From: an uncultured Erythrobacter sp.
GTDB taxonomy: Bacteria; Pseudomonadota; Alphaproteobacteria; Sphingomonadales; Sphingomonadaceae
Assembly: GCF_947492365.1 (NCBI RefSeq)
Contig: NZ_CANLMB010000002.1
Span: 186,001-250,000, forward strand
Reading direction: 5' to 3'
DNA: 64,000 nt
Part shown: in pieces, positions 36,474 through 45,532 of the stretch
How the letters are laid out: the number at the start of each line of letters is the position of its first letter
How positions within the stretch are numbered: position 1 is the stretch's first letter
The notes under the pieces: model-generated
Databases searched by the model: none
The model's input: the letters and a program-made list of their open reading frames with translations, nothing else
What the model was told of the DNA's origin: nothing
Translations under genes and position numbers: made by a program

Positions 36474-36583
36474 CACCCGACCGGATGGCGCGCAGGTCCG
36501 AAAGACCAAACAATCGCGCCTCATGGTTACTACGTATTAACCAAAGTGTCGCAGAACCGTCTTCTGAACTCAGGAGACCGTAA

Positions 36584-37114
36584 TTGACCCTTGCCAGCAC
36601 AGCCACCTTGGCCATTGCCGAAATGCGCGAATTCGCAGAATTCAGCGCGTGCGAGCAGCGCTATATCAAGCGTAGCCTCGATATTGGCATGTCGCGCTGC
36701 GATGCGTTCAAGCTGTGGGGGCGCAGCGAGGCGGAGAACACCGCCATCCGCCGCCAATATGTCGCCTATCAGGACTTGAAGGCGCTGCGCGGCCTAATTC
36801 CGCAAGAAGGTACAATCGGCGAAATTGAGCGCTTCATTGGAAAGCTTGTGCGCATGGCCGCCTTCGATCTGGCGCAAGAGCGCATCTCAAGCTTTTCAGC
36901 CTTCCGGTTTCTTTATGAGCGCATGCTCGGCCCGGAATCGCGCCCGTATCTGCCCGCAGCATTCTGTGCCGCAGCAGCTCTGCCATTGATCCGCCCGCAG
37001 CATCGCAAAACATTGCTTCAAAGCCTGAGCGAAGCGGCTGCAACTGCACCGGGCTGGTCGAACAAAAGCCCGAGTTTCTATCCAGAATATGTCGAAGAGG
37101 CTGAAGCAGCCTAG
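36584..37114 (+). CDS. Conserved hypothetical protein, helical
   Basis: This soluble 176-residue protein starts at a TTG (36584) with a good AGGAGA ribosome binding site six bases upstream. It looks mostly helical, with AMREFAEFSACEQRYIKRSLDIGMSRCDAFKLW-like basic and acidic helices, an AFDLAQERISSFSAFRFLYERMLGP stretch and an acidic C-terminus (EYVEEAEAA). I do not recognise a domain. Its tail overlaps the convergent cupin gene by 4 bases. Confidence 0.65.
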   Translation: MTLASTATLAIAEMREFAEFSACEQRYIKRSLDIGMSRCDAFKLWGRSEAENTAIRRQYVAYQDLKALRGLIPQEGTIGEIERFIGKLVRMAAFDLAQERISSFSAFRFLYERMLGPESRPYLPAAFCAAAALPLIRPQHRKTLLQSLSEAAATAPGWSNKSPSFYPEYVEEAEAA

Positions 37115-37497
37115 AGCTCTTCGACGATGAGATAGGTCACGGTCGTCTCGCCGATATTCACGACCTCGTGCCAATCGACCCCATTGCTTGAATAATGCGA
37201 GCCGGTGGAGATTTCAGCCACGCGAACACCCTGCTCGCTGGTTAGCTGCATCGTACCGCCGCTCAGCGCATAGCCGTAATGTGCGGGGTGAAAGTGGCGT
37301 TCATGCCCCACGCCGGGAGGGAAAGTGCAGCGAAGGACGCGGTGGGTCTGCGTTTCATGTTGCAGCTCACAAACCGGCTCTCCTTCCCATCCCGCCGCGA
37401 GCGCATCGGGAAGTTGCGGCGTGCTGGCATAGACTGCCGTGGCTGCAAAAAGAGCGCATGCGCCTAGGCTCAACACTCGGCCAGCACTCGACATCAA
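37111..37497 (-). CDS. Exported cupin-domain protein
   Basis: The protein (128 residues) has a signal peptide (VLSLGACALFAATAVYAS) and a single cupin barrel with the metal-binding motif 1 in GHERHFHPAHYGYALSGG (His-x-His and a later residue) and motif 2 near HYSSNGVDWHEVVN. Small periplasmic cupins of this type are usually of unknown substrate. It overlaps the acyl-CoA ligase start by 4 bases, so the two are likely co-expressed. Confidence 0.83.
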   Translation of the reverse strand: MMSSAGRVLSLGACALFAATAVYASTPQLPDALAAGWEGEPVCELQHETQTHRVLRCTFPPGVGHERHFHPAHYGYALSGGTMQLTSEQGVRVAEISTGSHYSSNGVDWHEVVNIGETTVTYLIVEEL

Positions 37498-39344
37498 CGA
37501 TACAGCCCGTCAACCCGATCCTGGTAGCGGTCGCGGATCTTGTGCCGCCTGATCTTCATGCTCGGGGTCATTTCCTCGTTGTCGATTGAGAACGCCTCGT
37601 CCGCAAAAGCGAACTGGCGTACTTTCTCGACCACCGACAGATCAACATTGGTCCGGTCAACGGCTTTGCGCACCGCCTGTTTGAAGGCGGGTAAATCTTG
37701 CAAGGCGGCCATGTCGAATTTCTCGTCATTGGCGCGCGCCCACTCGAGCGCCCATTCAGCATCAGGCACGATCAGACCGACCACATAGGGCCGCTTGTCG
37801 CCGCTCACCATCGCCTGCGCGATCTCGGGTTGGAGCGTCAGCATGCCCTCGATCTTTTGCGGGGCAACATTGTCGCCCTTGTCGTTGACGATCATGTCTT
37901 TCTTGCGGTCGGTGATGACGATCCGGCCAGCTTCATCAAGATGGCCGATATCACCTGTGTGCAGCCAGCCATCGACGATGGTGCGCTCGGTCTCGGCCTC
38001 GTTGCGCCAATAGCCGTGCATAACCAGCTCGCCCCGGCACAGGATTTCGCCATCCTCAGCGATCTTGATCTCGACCCCCCGCATGGGAGGGCCAACTGTG
38101 TCCATCTTGAGGCCGGTCTTGGGCCGGTTGCAGCTCATCACAGGTCCGGCTTCGGTCTGGCCATAGCCTTGCAGCATGGTCAGGCCCATGGCTTCGAAGA
38201 AATTGCCAACCTCAGGATTGAGCGGAGCGCCGCCTGAAACCATCGCCTTCATCCGGCCGCCAAAGCGTTGGCGAATCTTCGGGCGAAGCGTCTTTTCGAC
38301 CAACAGATCAAGCGGACGGTCGCGCTTGCGCTTCTTGCCGTCCTTCGATTTTTCGCTGATCTTGAGCGCGCTATCCATCATGAAGTTGGCAACGCGGCCC
38401 TGTTTCTCAACCTGCTTCATGATCCGGGTGCGCAACACTTCGAACAGGCGCGGGACCACGACCATGATCGTCGGGCGGGTTTCCTCGATATTCGAGGCAA
38501 GCTTCTCCAGACCCTCGGAATAGAAAATCTCCGCCCCCACCGCGATTGGCAGATATTGCCCTCCGGTATGCTCGTAAGCATGGCTCAGGGGCAGGAAGGA
38601 GAGGAAACGTTCATCCGAGATCCCGAAATCATTGATCAGAATTTCAGCGGCGCCAGCGGCATTGCACAGGATCGAACCATGATGCTGCATCACTCCGCGC
38701 GGGGCGCCACCCGTGCCGCTGGTGTAGATCAGGCATGCGGTGTCACCGCGAGCAATCTTGGCGATGCGCTCATCGACCGCCTTACGGGCAGCCGCCGCAT
38801 CGCCAACGACCAGATCAGCCCAGTTGTGATATTCAAAACTGCTTGATTGCTTGCGGTGTAGGTCATCGATGCCGATCACATGATCGACAATTCCTGTGCG
38901 CCCGATTGCACCGACAACCGGCGCGAGCAGTTTCTCCGTCGATACGACCACTGCCCGTGCACCCGAATTATCGAGGATATGCGCGTGGTCACGCTCGGTA
39001 TTGGTGATGTAAGTCGGCACAGAAACGCAGCCAGCGGCCATGATTGCAATATCGGCGATGCACCATTCGGGGCGGTTCTCGGAGACCAGCGCGACCCGCT
39101 CACCATATTTCAGTCCGATGCGGCGCAGGCTCTCGGCAAGCAGGCAAATCTGCTCAGCCACTTCACTCCAGCTTTGCGTACGCCATTCGCCATCTTCCCG
39201 GCGGCCGAGGAAGGGCGCATCGCCCTTCTCGTCGGCGCGCATCAGAAACAGTTCGACAAGGTTCCTCGCGCGGTCGACGTCCTGAAGGATCGGGTCGTCG
39301 CTTGGATCAACGATGGGCGGCGTATTGGGGGCGTGCACGGACAA
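37494..39344 (-). CDS. Long-chain fatty acid--CoA ligase (AMP-forming)
   Basis: This 616-residue adenylate-forming enzyme contains the AMP-binding motif CLIYTSGTGGAPRGVMQHHG, the GYGQTEAGPVMS motif, the hinge GWLHTGDIGHLDEAGRIVITDRKKD and a C-terminal lysine region. The segment between residues 270 and 330, with an insertion of charged helices (SEKSKDGKKRKRDRPLDLLVEKTLRPKI), is typical of the FadD15/long-chain acyl-CoA synthetase group. It activates fatty acids for degradation or lipid synthesis. No beta-oxidation genes are adjacent. Confidence 0.92.
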   Translation of the reverse strand: MSVHAPNTPPIVDPSDDPILQDVDRARNLVELFLMRADEKGDAPFLGRREDGEWRTQSWSEVAEQICLLAESLRRIGLKYGERVALVSENRPEWCIADIAIMAAGCVSVPTYITNTERDHAHILDNSGARAVVVSTEKLLAPVVGAIGRTGIVDHVIGIDDLHRKQSSSFEYHNWADLVVGDAAAARKAVDERIAKIARGDTACLIYTSGTGGAPRGVMQHHGSILCNAAGAAEILINDFGISDERFLSFLPLSHAYEHTGGQYLPIAVGAEIFYSEGLEKLASNIEETRPTIMVVVPRLFEVLRTRIMKQVEKQGRVANFMMDSALKISEKSKDGKKRKRDRPLDLLVEKTLRPKIRQRFGGRMKAMVSGGAPLNPEVGNFFEAMGLTMLQGYGQTEAGPVMSCNRPKTGLKMDTVGPPMRGVEIKIAEDGEILCRGELVMHGYWRNEAETERTIVDGWLHTGDIGHLDEAGRIVITDRKKDMIVNDKGDNVAPQKIEGMLTLQPEIAQAMVSGDKRPYVVGLIVPDAEWALEWARANDEKFDMAALQDLPAFKQAVRKAVDRTNVDLSVVEKVRQFAFADEAFSIDNEEMTPSMKIRRHKIRDRYQDRVDGLYR

Positions 39345-39503
39345 TGACTCCTCTCCCGGCTCGATGGGACTGCATCCAGCCTCTCGCGAGCGCGCGACAA
39401 ATCTACATGGTAATGCGAATTAGAGCCACATTGCCCTAGCGGCAAGCATTGCAATCGCTAGTCGTGGCAGCCGGGCACCGACCGACGGCTCGAGAGCAGC
39501 GCT

Positions 39504-41231
39504 CTATTCGTAGCCGAGCAGGTCGGCGACGCGCGGGTCTCCAGCGGATTCCCAGCCATCTTCGGTGCGCAGCAGTGCGTTGGCCTTGCCCCGCGGTGAA
39601 AGCAGGCGAATCTGGCTATGGCCACGTGCGCGCAGGTCATCGACCATTGATGCGATTGCACTACCTTCCTCGGTGATGACAGTGGGTCCGAAGGCCATGA
39701 TGAGCGGAAGGCCAAGGGCCTCCTCGGCGCTCATCCCGAAATCGAGCACGCCGATGATCGAGCGAGCAACTTGCACTGGTATCGTTGGACCGCCGGCTGC
39801 GCCGATCACAAGGATCACCTCACCGTTCTCGTCAAACACGATAGTCGGCGCCATCGAGGAGCGCGGGCGCTTTCCGCCTTCGACGCGGTTGGCGACAGGC
39901 ATTCCGTCAATCTCGGGCGATAGGCTGAAATCGGTCAGCTCGTTATTGAGGTAGAACCCGCCCCAATGGAGGCCCGAACCGAATGCGCCTTCGATAGTGG
40001 AGGTGTAGCTCACCGCGCTGCCATCTGCATCGACGACTGAGAAATGGGTGGTGCCGTTCTCGGCTGGCTCGTCACCATCCGCGCGAGCAAGCGGGGCTCC
40101 GGGAGGTGTTCCCGGCTCGACCGAATCGAGTGCAGATGCGGGATCGATCATAGCGCTGCGCGAGGCAATGTAGTCGCGGTCGATCAGGCCAGCGACCGGC
40201 ACTTCGACGAAGTCGGCATCGCCAATATAGAGCTCGCGGTCGGCATAGGCGATCCGCTGGGATTCAACGAACAGGTGCCAGAATTCAGGGCTTTGCGGCC
40301 CGAGTGCGGCAATGTCGAAGCGTTCGAGCTGGCCCAGCATCTGTGCGACCGCAACACCGCCAGAGGAGGGTGGACCCATCCCGCAAACCGTATAGCTGCG
40401 ATAGGGGCTGCACACCGGATCGCGCAGCTTGGCGGTGTAGGCGCTGACATCGGATGGGGCGAGCCGGCCATCTTGTGGCGTCTCGCCCGCGACATAATCG
40501 GCGAATTCCTGCGCCGAGCTATCATAGAACGCACCAGGGCCGTCCGCTGCCAGCCTTTCGAATGTATCGGCAAGATCGGGGACGGTGATGCGGGTGCCCA
40601 CAGGTAGCGGGTTGCCATCCGCTCCGAAAAAGATCGCACGCGCTGCTTCGGTTTTGCCTGCGCGCTCTAGCCGGTCCGATAGCGTGCCGTGAAGGCGGCG
40701 GTTCATTACAAACCCGTCGCGGGCAAGCGCAATGGCGGGCTTGAACAGGTCAGCCCAAGGCAGCTTGCCATATTTCGCATGCGCATCGGCTGCGAGCGCG
40801 ATGTTTCCGGGCACCCCAACACTCAGGCCTGAGGTGGTCCGGATCGATCCGGGCAGCCTTTCGCCATTCTGATCAAGAAAGCGCGCGCCGGTTGCAGTTG
40901 CAGGCGCTGTCTCACGCCCGTCAATCGTTGTGACCCCATCGGCGCCCGCGTGGATCATAAAGCCGCCTCCGCCAATGCCGGAGCTTTGCGGCTCGACGAC
41001 CGTGAGCGCGAGCATCACCGCGATGGCGGCGTCGGTTGCGGAGCCGCCCTGTGCGAGAATGGCTTCTCCGGCTGCGGTCGCACGCGGGTCTGCACTGCTC
41101 ACAGCACCTTGTGTCGCGCTGGTGGCTGGTTCTGTCACGCCGGCGGCGGAGGCAGCAATCGGGTTGGCGTAATCCGCGCAGCCGGTCAGCAGCAGGGCAA
41201 GGGGCGAAAGCAGTGCGAGCGGTTTGAACAT
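39504..41231 (-). CDS. ggt: Gamma-glutamyltransferase, lipoprotein type
   Basis: This N-terminal nucleophile hydrolase (575 residues) transfers or hydrolyses gamma-glutamyl groups, for example from glutathione. A lipoprotein signal (LALLLTGC) tethers it to the membrane. The nucleophilic threonine at the autocleavage site is in NGTTHFSVVDADG. Other motifs are GIGGGGFMIH, MGPPSSGGVA and SSMAPTIVFD. It is separated from pyrD by 12 bases on the same strand. The 159 bases between it and the acyl-CoA ligase contain no clear element. Confidence 0.93.
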   Translation of the reverse strand: MFKPLALLSPLALLLTGCADYANPIAASAAGVTEPATSATQGAVSSADPRATAAGEAILAQGGSATDAAIAVMLALTVVEPQSSGIGGGGFMIHAGADGVTTIDGRETAPATATGARFLDQNGERLPGSIRTTSGLSVGVPGNIALAADAHAKYGKLPWADLFKPAIALARDGFVMNRRLHGTLSDRLERAGKTEAARAIFFGADGNPLPVGTRITVPDLADTFERLAADGPGAFYDSSAQEFADYVAGETPQDGRLAPSDVSAYTAKLRDPVCSPYRSYTVCGMGPPSSGGVAVAQMLGQLERFDIAALGPQSPEFWHLFVESQRIAYADRELYIGDADFVEVPVAGLIDRDYIASRSAMIDPASALDSVEPGTPPGAPLARADGDEPAENGTTHFSVVDADGSAVSYTSTIEGAFGSGLHWGGFYLNNELTDFSLSPEIDGMPVANRVEGGKRPRSSMAPTIVFDENGEVILVIGAAGGPTIPVQVARSIIGVLDFGMSAEEALGLPLIMAFGPTVITEEGSAIASMVDDLRARGHSQIRLLSPRGKANALLRTEDGWESAGDPRVADLLGYE

Positions 41232-41243
41232 ATCGAACCCTCG

Positions 41244-42302
41244 CTATTCGCTTCCCACCGCATCGGCAAGCCGTGTAAAGCCGTCGCGCTTCATCAGGCG
41301 CTCCAACCCGCGCGCAATCTGTGCGCCAAGTCCAGGGCCATGATAGACCATTGCGGAATAGAGCTGGACGAGGCTCGCACCTGCACGAATACGCTCCCAC
41401 GCATCCTCGGCGCTCGCTATCCCGCCAACGCCGATGAGCGGCACGCCGCCTCCAGTCGCCTGGCGGAAATCGCGCAATCGCTTGAGCGCCAGTTTACGCA
41501 AGGGTGCGCCTGAGAGGCCTCCCGCTTCACTTGCATGACGTGAGGACAAGCTCGGGCGCGAAATCGTAGTATTAGAAACGATCAGCGCACCCAACTGCTT
41601 GTCGTGCGCAATGCGCGCTATGGCGTCGATATCCGCTGGTTCCAGATCTGGTGCGACCTTGAGGAAAACTGGCGGCGCATCGCCTTGGGCAACCGCATCG
41701 CGCGCCTCGATGACACCGTCGATCAGTGCGCTAAGTGCGCCTTCGTCCTGCAAGGCCCGCAGGCCCGGCGTGTTGGGGCTCGACACATTGACCGCAAGGT
41801 AGCTGGCATAAGGCGTCATAAGCTGCGCCATCTTTGCGTAGTCGGCGATCCGGTCGTCGGAATCCTTGTTTGCGCCGATATTGATGCCAACAATTCCGGG
41901 CTTGCCCTGCCGCGCTTTCATGCGGACCAAAGCCGCCTCAGCCCCGCCATTGTTGAAGCCCATTCGGTTGATGACCGCCTGGTCCTCTACCAAGCGGAAA
42001 AGCCGCGGTTTGGGGTTGCCTGTCTGTGGCAAAGGTGTGAGCGATCCGACTTCGGTAAACCCAAATCCCAAGCCAAGCAGCGGATCCGGCACTTCTCCAT
42101 CTTTGTCGAATCCTGCTGCAACGCCAACCGGATTGGGAAATTGCAGCCCGGCAACTTCGACCGCCAGCGCTGCAGTCGATTGGCGCGAGCGCCTCGCTGG
42201 CATCGCCTTGAGCGCGCGGATCGCCAACCGGTGGCCCGTTTCAGAATCCAGCGCAAAGATTGCGGGTCGGACGAGACTGAAGAGTTTGGGAGTTAAGATC
42301 AT
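41244..42302 (-). CDS. pyrD: Dihydroorotate dehydrogenase (quinone), class 2
   Basis: This FMN enzyme oxidises dihydroorotate to orotate in pyrimidine synthesis and passes electrons to quinones. Class 2 features are the N-terminal membrane-associating helices (SLVRPAIFALDSETGHRLAIRAL) and the catalytic serine in NVSSPNTPGLR. FMN motifs include GVAAGFDKDGE, NRMGFNNGG and GVGGIASAEDAW. The length of 352 is normal. The upstream gap (42303-42603) holds a long palindrome and an orphan terminator, described separately. Confidence 0.95.
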   Translation of the reverse strand: MILTPKLFSLVRPAIFALDSETGHRLAIRALKAMPARRSRQSTAALAVEVAGLQFPNPVGVAAGFDKDGEVPDPLLGLGFGFTEVGSLTPLPQTGNPKPRLFRLVEDQAVINRMGFNNGGAEAALVRMKARQGKPGIVGINIGANKDSDDRIADYAKMAQLMTPYASYLAVNVSSPNTPGLRALQDEGALSALIDGVIEARDAVAQGDAPPVFLKVAPDLEPADIDAIARIAHDKQLGALIVSNTTISRPSLSSRHASEAGGLSGAPLRKLALKRLRDFRQATGGGVPLIGVGGIASAEDAWERIRAGASLVQLYSAMVYHGPGLGAQIARGLERLMKRDGFTRLADAVGSE

Positions 42303-42357
42303 CGCAGCCGCCTAAGCCAAATTTTGGCCGCGCTGTCGAGCCTTGATGGTCGCGCCG

Positions 42358-42377
42358 CCCCTACCGAACGGTAGGGG
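42358..42377. promoter_or_regulatory. 20-base palindrome upstream of pyrD, operator-like
   Basis: Arms CCCCTACCG (42358-42366) and CGGTAGGGG (42369-42377) are perfect reverse complements around a central AA. The core TACCGAACGGTA resembles operators of TetR-type regulators. It lies 56 bases upstream of the pyrD start codon, where it could overlap a pyrD promoter. No regulator gene of that family is nearby. Confidence 0.45.
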
Positions 42378-42520
42378 CAAACTGCTCAAAACTTTGCGAG
42401 AATGACTGAACCGCCAACCTTGTCGTTTGCATACAATTCTTCGTGGCCGACCCCGTCTAGACACCTTCCTGCGACCCGAAGGGCTCGAAGCAGCAATGCA
42501 AAGAGTTCCTCAACTCAAAC

Positions 42521-42552
42521 GGGCGGTTCTTTCGTGGAGCCGCCCTTTTTTT
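42521..42552 (+). terminator. Orphan intrinsic terminator upstream of the AraC-type gene
   Basis: A 9-base stem (GGGCGGTTC 42521-42529, GAGCCGCCC 42537-42545, one G-U pair) with a 7-base loop is followed by seven T (42546-42552). It stands 51 bases before the plus-strand AraC-type gene start and behind no plus-strand gene. It must therefore end a short RNA begun within 42303-42520, or act as an attenuator. No reliable promoter was found; a TACAAT at 42432 is a possible -10. Confidence 0.75.
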
Positions 42553-42603
42553 GTGTCATAACAATCTCAAAGCCGTTACACGCTTCCTCACGGGGCGACT
42601 GAA

Positions 42604-43530
42604 ATGGTTCAATACCAAGAACAGATAGAAGCCGAAGACGGCATCGACATGGGCGAAATTGGGTTCGAGCTTACCGAAAGCTCGCTCATCTTTGTCGACT
42701 ATATCGCGCCGCCTGCGGCGATCAGTGACTACGTTACCACGCTCTATCATTTCCGCTGCGACGAAACGAAGATCCGCGACGTTCAGCCCGCATCCGTCGG
42801 CCACCTTGCGATTTTCCCGCACGGCAAGGGCGAGATGCATTTTCGTGCAGGCCACCGTGACCCCAATCCGGAAATCGCGATGATGACGCCCCTTTCGACC
42901 GCGAATCCGATTGTGGTCGACGGGCCGTTTCATGTTATGGGCGCGGCTTTGACGCCGCTTGGTTGGGCTTCGCTGACTGGCCTTCATGCTGGCGAACACC
43001 GCGACCGGCTGCGCGAAGCGAGCGAAATTCTGGGTGATGATGTTGTGAAGCTGGGAGAGCGCCTCAACAATCAATATCGCACGGGCGAAATGACCGGTCG
43101 CGACTGCGCGCTCGCTTTGGCAGAATATATCGGCAACAAGGTCAAGCCGATCAATTCGCGCCACGCCGATCTCATCAAGGTGGTGAATACCTGGCTAGGG
43201 TCTTCGCTGAACCCCGACCTTTCCGACTTGCTGGAAAGAGCAGCCTATTCCGAACGGCAGGTTCAGCGGCTCACTGAGCGCTATTTCGGCCTTTCGCCTC
43301 AGGCGCTTGCGCGCAAGTATCGCGCATTGCGAGCAGCGGCCCTGCTCTCTTTCCCGTCGCTGACACCTGAGTTCGAGGCTGAACTGGGCGAGGCCTTTTT
43401 CGATCAGTCGCATATGATCCGCGAAATCAATCGTTTTGTCGGACGCACCCCTGCGCGGCTGCGTGACAGCGATAGCCCATATCTGTCGGAAATGATCGAC
43501 CCCAAAAATCTGCGCGAGTTGGGAGGCTGA
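42604..43530 (+). CDS. AraC-type helix-turn-helix transcription regulator (paralogue 1)
   Basis: The protein has 308 residues. The N-terminal part (about 30-140) is a DUF6597-like sensor domain with the PLGWASLTG segment. The C-terminal AraC DNA-binding region spans about 200-300, including SERQVQRLTERYFGLSPQALARKYRALRAA and the second helix-turn-helix, FFDQSHMIREINRFVGRTPARLR. It is clearly related to the regulator at 45533-46558 (shared runs such as WLGSSLNPD and QPHMIRE/QSHMIRE). The ligand and targets are unknown; the adjacent DUF885 gene is an obvious candidate. Confidence 0.85.
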   Translation: MVQYQEQIEAEDGIDMGEIGFELTESSLIFVDYIAPPAAISDYVTTLYHFRCDETKIRDVQPASVGHLAIFPHGKGEMHFRAGHRDPNPEIAMMTPLSTANPIVVDGPFHVMGAALTPLGWASLTGLHAGEHRDRLREASEILGDDVVKLGERLNNQYRTGEMTGRDCALALAEYIGNKVKPINSRHADLIKVVNTWLGSSLNPDLSDLLERAAYSERQVQRLTERYFGLSPQALARKYRALRAAALLSFPSLTPEFEAELGEAFFDQSHMIREINRFVGRTPARLRDSDSPYLSEMIDPKNLRELGG

Positions 43531-43609
43531 GAAGAGCATTCTGGCAGGACTTCCCGCCGCGCATCTGAACCCGTTCACTTTTCTTTTCGAGGACAAAAGG
43601 AAGATTATC

Positions 43610-45475
43610 ATGCGCCGCTTTGCTTCTCCCACATTCACCTTGTTTACAGCCTCGCTAGCGGCGATTGCTCTGGCAGGCTGCGCGAATATGTCGCAAGCAC
43701 CGGTCGCCAGCGCGCCAGCACCCGATCCTGTGGCCGCTGACGCAGCCCCCTCCAATTCACAGGCTCTGACTGAACATTTTGCCGGCTATGACGCTGCGCG
43801 GCTCGAAATGTCGCCAATCGGAAAGGCCTATCGAGGCATACGCGACGCGGATTATGGCCGCTGGGATGAAGTTTCGGATGCAGCTGACGCCGCCGATTTC
43901 CAGCTTCTGCAGGACGCCGTTGCGCAGATGCAGACGGGATATGATGTCACTGCTCTGTCCGATCAGGATGCCTTGTCCTATCGGCTGTTCGAGCTGCTCG
44001 GTGAACGCCGTGCCTCGCTATACCCGTACCGCGAATATGGCTTTCTGTTCGATCACCGGCGCGGCGCGCACACCAATATTCCGGCCTTCCTGATCAACAT
44101 TCACCGCGTAAGCACCCTAGAAGATGCCGAAGCATATGTTTCGCGGATTGAAGGCATTGGTCCGCAACTCGACGCTCTCATTGCCGAAGCGCGAGAACGA
44201 GCCGATGCTGGTGTGATGCCGCCTGACTGGGTCTATCCCTATGTCATAGCCGATCTCGAAGCGCTGATCGAAGCGGGCGACAACAATGCGATCCTCGAAG
44301 ATTTCGACGCAAAGCTCGCCCCGCTGACCCCGGACCTTCCGGCAGCAGGTGTGGCTGGTGAAAGCGAGACGACCTACCTTTCAGAATTGGCGCGCGAAGC
44401 ATGGAACAATTCGGCGCGGCCGGCCTATCAACGCCTGTTAGAGGAGATGCGCCGCCAGCAAGCCATCGCGCCCACCGATGACGGCATCTGGCGCTTGCCC
44501 GAGGGTGAGGCCTATTACGCGGCGCTGCTGCAAAGCTACACCACCACCGATCTCACCGCAGACGAGATCCACAATATCGGCCTGCGCGAAGTCGAGCGGA
44601 TTCATGGCGAGATGCGCGCAATCATGGCGCAGGTCGGCTTTGAAGGCAGTTTGCAGGACTTCTTCGAATACACCCGCACCGACGATCAGTTCTTTTACAC
44701 CAGCCGAGAGGAATATGTTGCCGATGCGCAGGCGGCCATTGACCGGTTGGCGGAGCGTATGCCCGAATTCTTCGGTGTGCTTCCGACCGATCCGCTGGTG
44801 ATCAAGCCAGTCGAAGCCTTCCGCGAGCGTAGCGCGGGCAAGGCGTTCTACCAACGCCCCGCTCCCGACGGATCGCGGCCGGGCACCTATTACGTCAATC
44901 TCTACAATCTGCGCGATATGTCGAAGAACGAGATGGAGGCGCTGGCCTATCACGAGGGCCTTCCCGGCCATCACTTGCAGCTCTCCATCCAGACGCAACT
45001 GGGCGATCTGCCCGCTTTTCGCCGGTTTGGCGGAGTGACAGCATATTCAGAAGGGTGGGGCCTCTATTCGGAGGAACTGGGCAAGGATATGGGCTTCTAC
45101 ACCGATCCCTATTCCGATTTCGGGCGGCTCGGGATGGAGCTATGGCGCGCGTGCCGTCTGGTGGTTGATACCGGCATCCACTCCAAACGTTGGAGCCGCG
45201 AAGAAGCGATCCAGTATCTCACCGACAACACGCCCAACCCGCAGGGCGATATTGTTAAGGCGATCGAGCGCTATATCACCACGCCGGGTCAGGCGACCGC
45301 CTATATGATCGGCAAGCTCAAGATCATGGAGCTGCGCGCCCGCGCCCGCGAGGAACTGGGCGAGGATTTCGACATTCGCGGTTTCCACGATGCGATCCTC
45401 ACCAGCGGGCCGGTCCCGCTTTCGATCATGGAAGAGAATGTGATGGCATGGGTTGAAGAGGTTCGTGCGAATTAG
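43610..45475 (+). CDS. DUF885-family lipoprotein (metallocarboxypeptidase-like)
   Basis: The 621-residue protein has a lipoprotein signal (AIALAGC) and the DUF885 fold. The zinc-binding motif is HEGLPGHHLQ (HExxxxH-type), followed by GVTAYSEGWGLYSEELGKDMGFY, where the second metal-ligand Glu resides. DUF885 proteins are large helical metalloproteases with a gluzincin-like motif, and several act on peptides or peptidoglycan. An AAGGAAG ribosome binding site precedes the ATG. The gene is bracketed by two paralogous AraC-type regulators. Confidence 0.9.
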   Translation: MRRFASPTFTLFTASLAAIALAGCANMSQAPVASAPAPDPVAADAAPSNSQALTEHFAGYDAARLEMSPIGKAYRGIRDADYGRWDEVSDAADAADFQLLQDAVAQMQTGYDVTALSDQDALSYRLFELLGERRASLYPYREYGFLFDHRRGAHTNIPAFLINIHRVSTLEDAEAYVSRIEGIGPQLDALIAEARERADAGVMPPDWVYPYVIADLEALIEAGDNNAILEDFDAKLAPLTPDLPAAGVAGESETTYLSELAREAWNNSARPAYQRLLEEMRRQQAIAPTDDGIWRLPEGEAYYAALLQSYTTTDLTADEIHNIGLREVERIHGEMRAIMAQVGFEGSLQDFFEYTRTDDQFFYTSREEYVADAQAAIDRLAERMPEFFGVLPTDPLVIKPVEAFRERSAGKAFYQRPAPDGSRPGTYYVNLYNLRDMSKNEMEALAYHEGLPGHHLQLSIQTQLGDLPAFRRFGGVTAYSEGWGLYSEELGKDMGFYTDPYSDFGRLGMELWRACRLVVDTGIHSKRWSREEAIQYLTDNTPNPQGDIVKAIERYITTPGQATAYMIGKLKIMELRARAREELGEDFDIRGFHDAILTSGPVPLSIMEENVMAWVEEVRAN

Positions 45476-45532
45476 GAGCAATCTCGCTCCAAAGCGCGTT
45501 GGATAAAGCATGTCGCTCAGATACAAGGCGTT

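Noticed and set aside
42402..42602. Open frame of 66 residues upstream of the AraC-type gene.
   Set aside because: It runs through the strong terminator at 42521-42552, has no ribosome binding site and no protein-like pattern.
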